From: Callosobruchus maculatus
Lineage: Eukaryota > Arthropoda > Insecta > Coleoptera > Chrysomelidae
Assembly (NCBI GenBank): GCA_951848785.1
Contig: CATOUR010000054.1
Coordinates: forward strand, 16,239,711-16,303,710
Reading direction: 5' to 3'
Length of the DNA stretch: 64,000 bases
Shown: positions 1 to 10,145 of the stretch, in pieces
Layout of the letters: each line of letters begins with the position of its first letter
Position numbering within the stretch: the stretch's first letter is position 1
Position numbers and translations under genes: made by a program
Notes under the pieces: generated by a model
Seen by the model: only the letters and a program-made list of their open reading frames with translations
The model's database searches: none
Told to the model about the DNA's origin: nothing

Positions 1-279
1 TCGATTAGATACCTGTGACGTCAGCCCTTGTTTTAAGTTACGTGGAAAAATTTGAATATATCCTTATTTTATTTTGCAAATATCTTTTTTTGGCCGTCAG
101 TAAAATTATGTTTTTTGTTTCCTACTGCTTCTTGATTTTCTTTACGCTATGTATACTCACGAGGCGATTTCACGACCTCTGCAAGTACCCTATTGAAAAC
201 ACAGAATTTTTTTGTGTACATTCTCTGACCGTCTTGGAGAAAGTAATACTATTACTGTACTACGGTGATGTTTTTCTAG

Positions 280-538
280 GTTACGCGAGCGTCTGCACAC
301 TGTGGAGGCGGAGAACGCAGCGATGAGTGTGAAGCTACACCAGCAGCAGTGGGAGCTGGAGCACCGATTGGCCGAGATCGAGCTGCAGATCTGCAGGAGC
401 GGCGCCACCAGCCGGGCTGGAGGCATCGACGGCCGATCGCGGTCCTCCTCCAGCGTCGCCGGAGAGGAGGAGGAGGAGATACTGAACGAGGAGGAGGAGC
501 CGGAAGACGATGAACGCAACCGCGAGAGTATCATTTAA
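280..538 (+). CDS. Terminal coding exon of a coiled-coil protein (possibly EVI5-like)
   Basis: A pyrimidine tract ending TTTTTCTAG at about 270-279 is a good splice acceptor. The exon then reads LRERLHTVEAEN, and goes on through a glutamine/leucine-rich heptad region (about residues 1-45 of the exon), a Ser/Arg/Gly linker and two acidic Glu runs, ending RESII with a stop at 536-538. The first part looks like the end of a long coiled coil and the acidic tail like a disordered C-terminus. GC content and codon use (CTG, GAG, CAG) differ clearly from the AT-rich flanks, which supports real coding sequence. Upstream exons lie outside the window. The KLxQQQWxLEHRLAEIE pattern reminds me of EVI5-type RabGAP C-termini, but this is from memory and weak; any coiled-coil protein would fit. 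Confidence 0.6.
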
Positions 539-750
539 CGACGAGTGCAGCTACCTCCGCCATGCCCCACGGGCACGCTCGTCTACGTGCGGTGCATTGT
601 CTAAAGCGCCGCTTACACGGTCTACAGTATCTAATCGATATTTTTACATGAAAACTAGGATAGCTGAACACAAAAGAGATGAATGTAGGATAATAGCATT
701 TCTGGTCTAGTACAACATGTAGAAAATGGAGTCAAGTTGATTGACACAGT
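539..750. other. Downstream flank of the first exon
   Basis: Non-coding; probably 3' UTR of the upstream gene. I see no canonical AATAAA close to the stop codon. Repeat sequence begins at about 731. Confidence 0.35.
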
Positions 751-1695
751 ACTTCCCACACATAACAGTGATACAATTTTATAGTCTGAGATTCCCCTTG
801 CAACCAAATCATTGCTTGCATGCCGGCAATAACATTCAACACAAAAAAAGTGTGTGTTAGTGTCAATGGACAGCCGGCCTATTATTAATACAACAGCTTT
901 TGAACCCCCCACCATCCTATCACCCCAATTTCACCCCCACCCAAGAAAAAGTAAAATGCCTAAAAAATGAATTTGAGCTGTTTTATATACTTTTTTTTAT
1001 TACTGCTCCGCCGCCACTGACACGATTGCTAAAAACCATACGTTTTTTCCATCCTCGCCAAGGTAAAAATACTGCGTCTAAATTTCATTGAAATCAATTC
1101 AATACTTAGTCCTTTATACAATTCAGAACGACCTAAAGCAATACTCATCGTATGTATACATTAAAAAATTCTAAGTCCCTTGGTTCCTATTATAAGCAAG
1201 GCAATGTTCGGATGGACCTAAAAAAAGTGTATTATGCCGTTAGGTTTTTCTTTCATAGGCCAATGGGCAGCCTATTATGAATACGACACATTTGTCAGCT
1301 TTGCAACTCCCCACCCCTCAACCATCCTAATTCCACTCCCACACAAAAACGAGTAGAAAATGATCGTCAACCCCTAAAATGCCTAAAAACGAAGTTGGGG
1401 AATATTTCAAGTTTTTTGTTTTGTGCTAATTACTCCGCCGCCCATGCACCGATTTTCAAAATTATAGCAGCGTTTCCTACTACGACCCCACAGCATATCG
1501 CTACCCAAATCACAATCCATGCAGCGGTTACTGAGATTACTAGGCTAGAAAAACGTCAACAGACAGACCGACGGAAATGAGTGACGTGGATTTTCGTTAG
1601 ATATATATCATAATCCGCTCAAAAAGCGTATTATCTCAAAATCTCAAATTTTCGCTATGACAATTCTACCCTCACCTATATCGGTGTGGGAAGTT
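751..1695 (+). mobile_element. TIR element with internal ~0.4-kb tandem units (copy 1)
   Basis: The left end reads ACTTCCCACACA (751-762) and the right end GTGTGGGAAGT (about 1684-1694), which is its reverse complement. Inside are two diverged tandem units starting near 846 and 1220. Each has the order 'caatggacagcc', a C-rich block with 'ccccaatttcacccc', a block with 'ccgccactgacacgatt', 'ccatacg', 'aaatttcattgaaatcaa' and 'aattctaagtccctt'. The same arrangement is present at 22657-23847. No transposase is encoded, so this is a non-autonomous element whose middle has grown by tandem duplication. I could not identify a target duplication, and the superfamily is unknown. Confidence 0.65.
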
Positions 1696-4600
1696 AAAAT
1701 GAAATCATCAATTTGACCCTAACAAAACATCAATTTGAGTCATCGACAGATGTTACTAAAAGATTAATTAGTGGGATGATCCACATTCAGAAAAAAAACA
1801 AATCAGTAATTTCAGACAGGATATCAATTCCTTAAACAACGCGTATCATAATTTAATCAACAATTTTCCTAATAGATGAACCAAACCCTGAATTATATTT
1901 CATATTATCTCTTTTCCGTACTCCGCCTGAAAAACATATGAAAATATGATGTTTTACACGGAAAAACGCTTAGTATCTTCTACCAACTCATCCGCCTATC
2001 CATCTTTGGTGTGTAGGCACATTGAATTTGTTGTTCTTGGGTTTTTAGGCCGGCGTCGTTTAGCGTTAAGGCTTGACGTTTCGCCACCACGAATGGATGG
2101 CATCTTTTCGTTAAGAGATCTGGTAGGTTCGATAAAAAAGCTTTCTAGGACGTAGGCATTAGTGTTTTTAGTGTTAGTTCAGTGGGGTTAGAAAAAAAGC
2201 CAAAGGTGGTCTACTTGCCTGGCTTTGCCTCTCCATCCCTACTAGTACTACTAACTACGTTGATATGATCTGCTTTTTGTATTTAACTATATTCTGTTTG
2301 GGGGCTATATGGAAGAGCAACCCTCTACTACAATTTGTATACTTCATTGTTGTCATAATAATAATTATTTTTCTCTAACCATCATTATTGTGAAGCCATG
2401 TCCTGTTCAGCACATACTATCCTTAGGTAATAAATTGTACAGAGAAATATTGATCAGCAAAATATTGCTTCGATACTATTGACCGTGTAACTGGTGCCTA
2501 ACGATGCCGGAGGTGGCGATATTTTAGGCGTCGTATACCGTATCGTCTAGTGCAACATGTCACACATTATTACAGGTTAGATCAACTCCAAACATGCGAC
2601 ATTGAGACATGGTTGCGCCTAGTCTAGACAAGGGTCCAAAAGGTCAGGTATGAAGTTGGTTTTGTCTCAAAGTTTCGTGGCCAGTGTTACTCAATTCTGA
2701 ATAGCTAGTGGACAGAATGGGCAAAATATGAGATACCGAATAAGAAGCAAATATTTTCATAAAAGGATGGCAGCGGTTTGATATACCAACTAATGTCTAT
2801 CATAACCAATCACTATCAACGTCAGTCATTTTACGTAAAAAGTAAAGAATCATGAGATTATTTACTAGGGGCGACTCTAGGTAGTAAGCTTTAGATAAAA
2901 TAGTTCATTAAAAAAAGAGATGTATGCTTTGGGAGATACGTATTGTTGAAATGCAATACAATTGAGGCGTTTATCATAAAAGCGTCATTAGTCCAAAACT
3001 AACATATTTGGGAAAATGAAAAAACCTCCCAGCATGGAAAACTTTGATTAGATTGATTTATTGCCATATCTGGTAGAAGTAAAAGTGTATAAGACACATC
3101 GTCCACAAGCAGTAATTATTTTATTGTGAAAGACATCATATGAAAAGAAGACAAAAAATACATGGACGTATGAGGCTTTTGAGAGAAAAGGTTAACAAAT
3201 TAGTGTCCTTAATACAAATAGCATGAAAATAAAATAAATTCCGATACAAAAAAAAGAAAGGGTGATAGTGAACAGCGATACCTAAAACAAAGACCGACTA
3301 ACTGAAACAATCAACTCTGGCTAACTAAAAAACCCGATATCTACCACTCAGTCTTCGCAACCACTACACTACTATATTATCATCGTTGTCCACCTTATTG
3401 TTGATGACAAAGTTACCAGCAGTGTCAGGTGCTGTGTTGTACTGTTTTGTTATCAAGTTTGCATGACAATTTATATACACAAATAGCTTTCTTAGGTGAA
3501 AGAATATGGACTTATGATGTTTTTAGAAGAACAAGTCAATTTTCCTCTGTAAATAGTATGGAACCTATAACATTTTTTCAAGAAATAATTATTTCTATTC
3601 ATTTATATGGATATAAGAAATGCGATGATGCCATTATCTAAATTTTGGCAAAAATTGACTTGAGGTTTTTCCGAGAAACGCCTCAATTGCCCTGCAGATT
3701 TGCTTTCTTTGTCAAAATTGTTGTATTGGAGTGTCACTCTAGGCACATATTTTGGTATTTTGCTTATTGGTCTAGTGTTCTCTCTGTCTACCCATACCGT
3801 AACCTTATTTCAAATTTTCCACATTTTGTCCACCGATTACTCTGAATTAGGACAATAATAACTTTAAACTGGAATTTCTTATCCCTTGCGTAAATCGATT
3901 GAAGCACAAGATATTCAACGAGATTGGTCAAAACCAGTGTGACCACTTTTATGGAACTTACCTTAGAAATATGTTGGTTTCTTTCAGTCAAAAATCAAAA
4001 CCGTCAAAATAAAGAATAGGCAAAGTCACATATATTACCCACAAGTTCGTGAACTTGACAACACGTATTAATTCCTATTACGCTGAATACGCTGTATGAT
4101 AGAAAGAGTAGGCAGTGCTTCTCATTTTAGACACAACACTGAAATAATTCTGCTCCGTAATTTGTTCTGTTATTGGAAATGGTAAGAAAAAGTTTTAAGA
4201 GAAGGCGCATTAGAGACACATGTAATCAAATTGTAACATATAGCATTTTACTACCCAAAAAACCAAACCACATTCAATAAAATTAAGAAACAGCCAAATT
4301 CTTAGGAATATTTGAGCTTCAACGGATGGGTCAAAGGGACAGCAGCAAGAAAATTTCAAATCTTCTAGATTCATAAGTATTATTTGTACCTGAAACCCAT
4401 AGCTTAAACTGTCTGGTAATAGTGTTGTGCAGGTAAATATTTACATGAGAAAAATAGATAACGATATGAATTTGGTGTGAGAGCGTCTTCGAGCTTTGTC
4501 TGTTGGGAACGCCGAAATGTTTCCCAGTTTTTTTTGTCATTGTCTATTAAAATGTCTTCCTAACGTTTTATTGGCAAACTTAAGAAAGAAAATTTCAGCA

Positions 4601-4740
4601 GATGACTTCCCAAATACACCTTGAAGTAAATGTAGCAGCAGTGAATATTATATAAATGCTTTGATGATTCTCCCTAGCCTATTAAAATAGCCTGAAGTCT
4701 GATAGTGTTCATGCCAATGGATGATGCTGGCACCTTCGGT
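1696..4740. other. Intergenic, no gene recognised
   Basis: AT-rich sequence with only short chance ORFs. One degenerate repeat core (2041-2112) is listed separately. Nothing else in it could be assigned. Confidence 0.5.
2041..2112 (-). repeat. Hammerhead-like repeat core, degenerate copy
   Basis: On the minus strand the block reads GATGCCATCCATTCGTGGTG followed by GCGAAACGTC, close to the copy at 24795-24866 and sharing its 'ggccggcg' flank. Here the CUGA of the hammerhead core is lost (ACGAAAAGA instead of CTGAAGA), so any ribozyme would be dead. It marks a dispersed repeat family. Confidence 0.45.
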
Positions 4741-5225
4741 CTATAGACACCATTTTTTGTCTCGTCTAGCGTCTACACTACAGTGTGCAGTTTTAGGCGA
4801 GACAAAGAATTTCTCATCAGTCTCATGTCCGCTGTCCACTATGAAGGACATTGCACTGTAGGGAATAAGTTCCTGTTTAGTGATGATGAATAGTGAAATA
4901 AAGCAGAAACGTAAACGTTGGTGGACGCGAGAAGTGTTCGCATAAGGACACACGTTCGGCAATACATCACTAAACAATATCAGACTGGAAGACGCCATGG
5001 GTTTCTGGAATTTCACCCGGCTGACGCCTACTGATTTTGAATAGTTGCTTCTGATGGTCGGGAGTTGATAATGAGGCAATAGACACAATTTGGAGAAACA
5101 ATTCCAGCTTCTCTTTGACTAGCAGTCACACTGCGTTTCCTACCAAGTGGAGACTCATTCACGAGCCTGATGTACACTACACTTCCACTCTATGAATCAT
5201 CCAAGTCTGTGTTCCGGTTGCCCTT

Positions 5226-5520
5226 TGATTTGTTTGCTGGTTGCAGGAAATGCAAATACTCGTACGAAAATCATGTGGACCTTTTCGGAGAAGATCCAGT
5301 TGTCGAAGTATTTTTCCGCTCCCTGTTGAACGGTGTTTTAAAATTATGAATTTTCTTTTGAAGTTCCGCCACTGTCACATTAAGCTTTGCAGCCAGAGAT
5401 TCCAGAGCCAATTTTATTTTTACCCGGTTTTTGTGGTCGGGACTTGTAACATCCTACAAACGACATGCTGGGAAATCTTCTTCAATATATCTAACGTTGC
5501 ATGAAGTCTCCCATTCCTGC
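5226..5520 (-). pseudogene. MADF (Adf-1/Myb-SANT-like) DNA-binding domain, decayed
   Basis: The minus strand from about 5510 to 5240 reads RYIEEDFPAC, DVTSPDHKNRVKIKLALE, KLNVTVAELQKKIHNFKT and SYEYLHFL, in the order of a MADF domain (entry into 'LW' helix, 'yknR', long recognition helix with 'kKi.nlrt.f', then 'W..Y..l.FL'). The two diagnostic tryptophans are both stops: TAG at 5454-5456 in place of the 'LWD' Trp and TGA at 5271-5273 in place of the 'W.sYE' Trp. Both differ from TGG by one G-to-A change. MADF proteins are transcription regulators and also the second gene of PIF/Harbinger transposons, so the source may be a host paralog or a transposon. Reading further on the minus strand (to about 4741) gives more open but unrecognised sequence that may be its decayed C-terminus. 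Confidence 0.6.
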
Positions 5521-5660
5521 CGGGAGACCATAGACCTGCTATTTTTGGTCTCGCAACAGGCCGTAGATGGCGATTGGGCTATAGACATGTCTACATAGAC
5601 AACCTTAGACACGTATCCGACACCAAAATCCCGCAACATGTCTTCTAGTGAGTACAAGGC

Positions 5661-7624
5661 TTAATGGAGATCGCTTTATTATTTAGTAGTTTTATTAGAA
5701 ATATACAACATTTAGGCACACCGATTTGTTTCTACATACAGTATGATAATCACCCTTTATTTAATGCAATGTTGCGCCAGACTCTTAAATTTTTATTTCA
5801 ATTATTTTCATCCGCATAAAAGTGCTCACGCTGGTTGATGCTACACACTAATAAATTATACAGATATAGCTATCATTTAAGCTACAGTATTAATTTAAGT
5901 GTCAAAAGTACCAACTGTAATGAAATGTAAATATATATGAGACTGATGTTCTGAATGGCTTTGCCAACATTATCAATTGAAAGAGTGTTATGCGTATGCT
6001 CTAGGTATAATTTGTAGTACCTTAATAAATTCTAAAATAAATGAAGTGACAGAGAATAAGAAGTTTATTAGTCTCATATCGAGAATGATAATTGCTTTGT
6101 AATTGAAGGTTCAGCGGACTTTCTAGGTAATCAAATACTCCTAGTTTAACATGACTCAGAGACTGATCCAGGTTTCATGTGGTAGACAATTTCACCACAT
6201 ACTTTTTTAAACAAGAGGTAAAGAGATCATGCATCGGTCTTTTACGTTTCATTATATGACCTCATTCTTTAGGTGGTCCATGAATGATAACTGTACACTC
6301 TTCCTGGATTCTCCCTGTAATGACTGAAGTATCAGCTGATCTACCAGTGACAGTTTTGCAGATGCGCCAATGCGTGTCAAACGTTAAGCAAATTGGTATT
6401 GTTTCAGATTGACTGAAGCTGTTGCTTGGTAGTTAACTGTTAGTGATGTCGTCTGTCAGATTATGTTGAAGCATTCATACAAATAGATTACTGTACAATC
6501 AACGTATGCAATATTGTGCTATGATAACGAAGATCATTATTTGCTAATCATTTTGATGAAACGATGTTCTGCTCAACTACAATTACTAAACACTAGAAAT
6601 ATTAAGATACATTAAATTTTTAAATTGAAAGGTGGAAAATGTTCTACTTTTTTTATCTTAAAAATGTTTGTTTTACGCAATGCGTTGTAACGCTACGAAG
6701 AAAATGAAACAATGCTTGAAACTTCAAGAAACATAAGTGAGGCTATCAAAAGTACATGCACAAATTCAGAGGAAGGGTATAGGGTGACATCTTCTCAAGG
6801 TACCTTATTAACCGCAGAAAAGTTAGATTCGCCGGTTAGGCCAGAATCAGTAACTAAACTTCCAAAATCTCAGTTTTCTACCGCCCCTTGTAAAATTGTT
6901 TTGCTACGCCTATGATCGGTCTCAGAATATTTTGTTGTGTGTTTCCATACACTTTATTTGTTTGAAATTGAGGAGTAGACTTTCAAAATGAATTTGTCCA
7001 AATTTAACATAGAGGTGGCACTGTATTCCTATGATCAAATACTTAATGATAAAAAGTAAACAAAATGCATTTAGTCTCCGTGCTATTAAGTAGAAAATCA
7101 TACCTAGACAAACAAACTGATTTAAGTCCAGTCACATAGTACTTTCAAAGTGCATTTTTCCCATAAGCATGAACAAAATGCATTCTGATAGTTGTTTTAT
7201 TTTTGTATATTGTTCAGCACAAACCGGAAACTGAAATTGATAGTTGCAATATGTGAAGAAACTGTGGGAAGCTAGTGATCGAATGCGCTGAGAATGATTT
7301 CAAGTTGTTGTTTTTGCTACTTGACAATGATACTCAAACTACATTTTGTCCAGAAGTGACAAGCTAGCTGCATCATGTCCACTAGAGACAAACAAACTGC
7401 ATTATGTCCAACCGTGCCGTCAACTTTCCTGTGCCAAATTTTGCGACTGAGTACCATATATCCCATGTCATTATATTATCCCAAACCATTTTTTTTTTTT
7501 CGCTATGATTTGATTACCCTGTACTAGTTCTTTGCTGCTCCTGAAAATTTGTAATAATGAACAAAATGCAATTTGAAAGTCTGCTGCTCAATAATTGGTA
7601 TGCACACTATACCTATACCTCATA
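5661..7624. other. Intergenic with a loose cluster of a short motif
   Basis: No gene recognised. An open stretch at 6712-6915 (+, 67 codons, starting MLETSRNISEAIK) is Ser/Thr/Lys-rich and could be an exon, but it has no convincing splice sites or family match. Between 6980 and 7580 a motif like AAACTGCATTATGTCC recurs irregularly at least six times (for example near 6984, 7061, 7115, 7338, 7369 and 7393). Confidence 0.35.
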
Positions 7625-7889
7625 CAGGGCCGTATATATGAGAGGGTTTGGGGGTTCAAACCCCCCAAGAGTATTCCCATGAATGAAATAACTATTAAAA
7701 TAATACAAAATAAAAATAATCAAGGATGCTTTCTCCAAGCTCAGTGATTTATTCTACTACTAACCAATCCCTCGGCGCTCATAGCACATTAGCAGCGATA
7801 CAATCTATACAGATTTTAAGCAAATTAAGACATTACATATTCTTTTATACCTGAACCTCCTCCATGGTCAACGCCTAGCTACGGCCCTG
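7625..7889. mobile_element. hAT-type MITE with perfect 8-bp target duplication
   Basis: The element begins CAGGGCCGTA and ends TACGGCCCTG, perfect 10-bp inverted ends with the CAG start typical of hAT. It is flanked by identical 8-bp copies of ACCTCATA at 7617-7624 and 7890-7897. It is 265 bp long and has no coding capacity. An internal hairpin of G and C runs lies at about 7648-7670. The perfect target duplication suggests a rather recent insertion. Confidence 0.85.
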
Positions 7890-7897
7890 ACCTCATA

Positions 7898-8790
7898 CAA
7901 GGCATTAAGTTGTAGGTGGAAATATTTGTAATTCATTGATGCAAAGGAATTGAAATTGAAATAGCCTAAGTTTATAGAGCATCTATCTTGCAAAAATTAA
8001 GAAAATAACTTTTTTTGAATGGAAAGCAAACAAAAAAAGCATACTGTGTCATGAGACATGTATATTAATTTGTAGTCCGTATGGTAGCGCAATGGTATCA
8101 TTTAAAGTTGTTTTATCAAACTTTGTTGCAACGTAGTTCCAAAAAAGGTGGTAGTAAGATATCTGCAATAGTCTAGGTTCCAGGTAACTGGTTTCGTGAA
8201 GCGGTTAAGTTTATATGTTTTCAATGGTGCAAATTATAATATCAGAAACAGTGCACAGTTTGAAAAAACTTCATTCAATTTTTTTTTTGCTTAAATTTAA
8301 AAATGTCAGACCAAAACTTTTTTCGTAAATAGTTTCACTTTTTAGCATCAAATAGTTATGCCAAACTTTTCAAAGTGCAACGTACACCCTACTTCAAGTG
8401 AAGGTATTTAAAGCGTTATTCTGTAGATTTTTAGAAGAACTGATACAGCTTATTCTGGCCTACGGTAATAAAGCAGTACATAAACATAGTATTAATGTTT
8501 CTAAAGTTTATTCTAAAACGTCTACATAACTTCTTTCAAATAAACTTTGAGCAGAAAACAACAATCAAAATGAATTCAGTCCCACAGGTAACAGGAGGCT
8601 TACAGAAGATTCAATGATTTTTAACACTCAAGCCATATATTCATCTGTGCGCAGAATGGGTTGCTTAACTTTTGAGTAACTTGTGCATTGTCATAAATTG
8701 TCTGATATTAGTTATACTCTGTGTTGTTCTTCAGTAATGTTCAACAAAACTGGATTCCTCTTAATAGGATAGTTTAAACCTGCCCATATA
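7898..8790. other. Intergenic, nothing recognised
   Basis: AT-rich non-coding sequence. No ORF or repeat boundary could be supported. Confidence 0.45.
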
Positions 8791-8791
8791 A

Positions 8792-9211
8792 TTATTTAAT
8801 ATATATGTATTCATTTAACAGTTCAAAACTGGTTGGCCTCATATGGAGTTCGCAGAGACGTCTCAATATTTCTCTGTCATGTTCCAATTCCAGGCTATTC
8901 TTTGACAACCTCCTTTTCTTCTTTTTCACAATTCGTATCTTTGAGGTCGCAGCACGAAACAACTGGTTCCCTAAGATTACGTAACCAGGACATCCTTCGT
9001 CTCCCGATTCTCCGCGTTTCCATGTATATTCACATTCTTCGCCGCGTGTAGTATGACCCAGGTACTGCAGTTTTCTTATTTCAATGGTATCTATTACTTC
9101 TCTTTGCTTTTCCATTCTTTTAGGTGCTTGTTCGTTTGTCACTCCATTTTTCCATGAAATTATTAAAATTCTCCGATAAACCCACATCCGGAAGGCTTCC
9201 AGTCTATTCAT
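8792..9211 (-). pseudogene. LINE reverse transcriptase, C-terminal fragment (copy A)
   Basis: On the minus strand, AFRMWVYRRILIISWKNGV followed by KLQYLGHTTRGEE matches the region after the reverse transcriptase palm and thumb in RTE-like insect LINEs ('W.YRRml.I.W.d.vtNeevl.r', then 'rKL.YLGHi.R'). The last part (LFRAATSKIRI) matches the end of the same domain. Only the C-terminal 130 or so residues remain, and it is broken downstream. A second copy in the same orientation follows at 9442-10145. Confidence 0.75.
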
Positions 9212-9441
9212 GCATTATTTATTCAACGTCTAAGCATCTACACCATACAAGAGGACCGAGTAATGTAGCATTTAAACATCCTCACTATTAAACTTAACCT
9301 TAACCCTCCAGATGTAACTAATTTTCGGTTGGCCTGATAAATTTGAAAAGTTTTATGTAAGCACCTAATATGAAGCTTCGGAATAACAATTTTTAGATGA
9401 ACAGTATGTCGCGAGACCAGTTTTTTTACAAAACTATTAGT

Positions 9442-10145
9442 TCATCCACTTAACACCTTCTTCTTAGGTGCCGTTTCTCTTCGGAGTTTGGCAATCTTCA
9501 AAGCAGTCCTAATTTTTGATGTAGCTGCTCTGAGCAAGTCTATTGAACTACAATTGAACCAGTCCCGGAGATTCTTCAACCTTGATCTTTTTCTGACCGA
9601 TCTTTTTCCCTCAATTTTTCCCTGCACTATCAGTCTCAAAATTTCATATTTATTTCCCCTCATCACATGTCCTGAGTATTCAAGTTTTCTTTTTTGAATG
9701 TTAAAGACAAATTCTGGATCTTTTCCTACTCGCAGCAGCACCTCATGGTTGGTTATTTTGTCCGTCCACGGAATACAGAACATGCGTCTATATATCCACA
9801 TCTCAAAGGCATGCAGCTTTCTTATGTTTTCTTTTTTGAGGGTTCATACAATGATAAAGATAATATATAGCATCGTACTGTACGTAGTCTTACATTTAAA
9901 TCAAGGTTTCTATTTGATAGGAATGTTCTTGCTATTTTTATGCGTCTATTTATTTCTGCAGTTTGATCATTCCCTTCATTTATAATAATTGTACCCAAGT
10001 GTTGATATTTTGCAACTCTTTTCTCTTTTACCATCTGGACTATATAAATATTTGAACTTGGATTATAGAACATAGTGTCAATAAACTCAATCCTGGTTCT
10101 ACTACTTCTGGTTAAAGGGTATAGGTATAGATCAGAAGTATTCAA
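9442..10145 (-). pseudogene. LINE reverse transcriptase, C-terminal fragment (copy B)
   Basis: Two adjacent minus-strand frames form one decayed element. 10145-9822 reads VAKYQHLGTIIINEGNDQTAE and RIKIARTFLSNRNLDLNVRL, the 'YLGs.i...g....Ei..RI..Ar' block after the catalytic core. 9801-9442 reads MWIYRRMFCIPWTDKITN and RKLEYSGHVMRGNKYE plus GKIEGKRSV, the same C-terminal domain as copy A. A frameshift lies near 9810-9840. It belongs to the same family as 8792-9211 but is a longer piece. The 5' part of the element is absent. Confidence 0.75.

Noticed and set aside
4741..5088. 115-codon minus-strand ORF
   Set aside because: Probably the decayed region after the MADF pseudogene; no domain or splice site supports it as a gene.
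8080..8110. tRNA-like A-box 'tggtagcgcaatggtatc'
   Set aside because: No B-box (GGTTCGA type) at the right distance and no cloverleaf.
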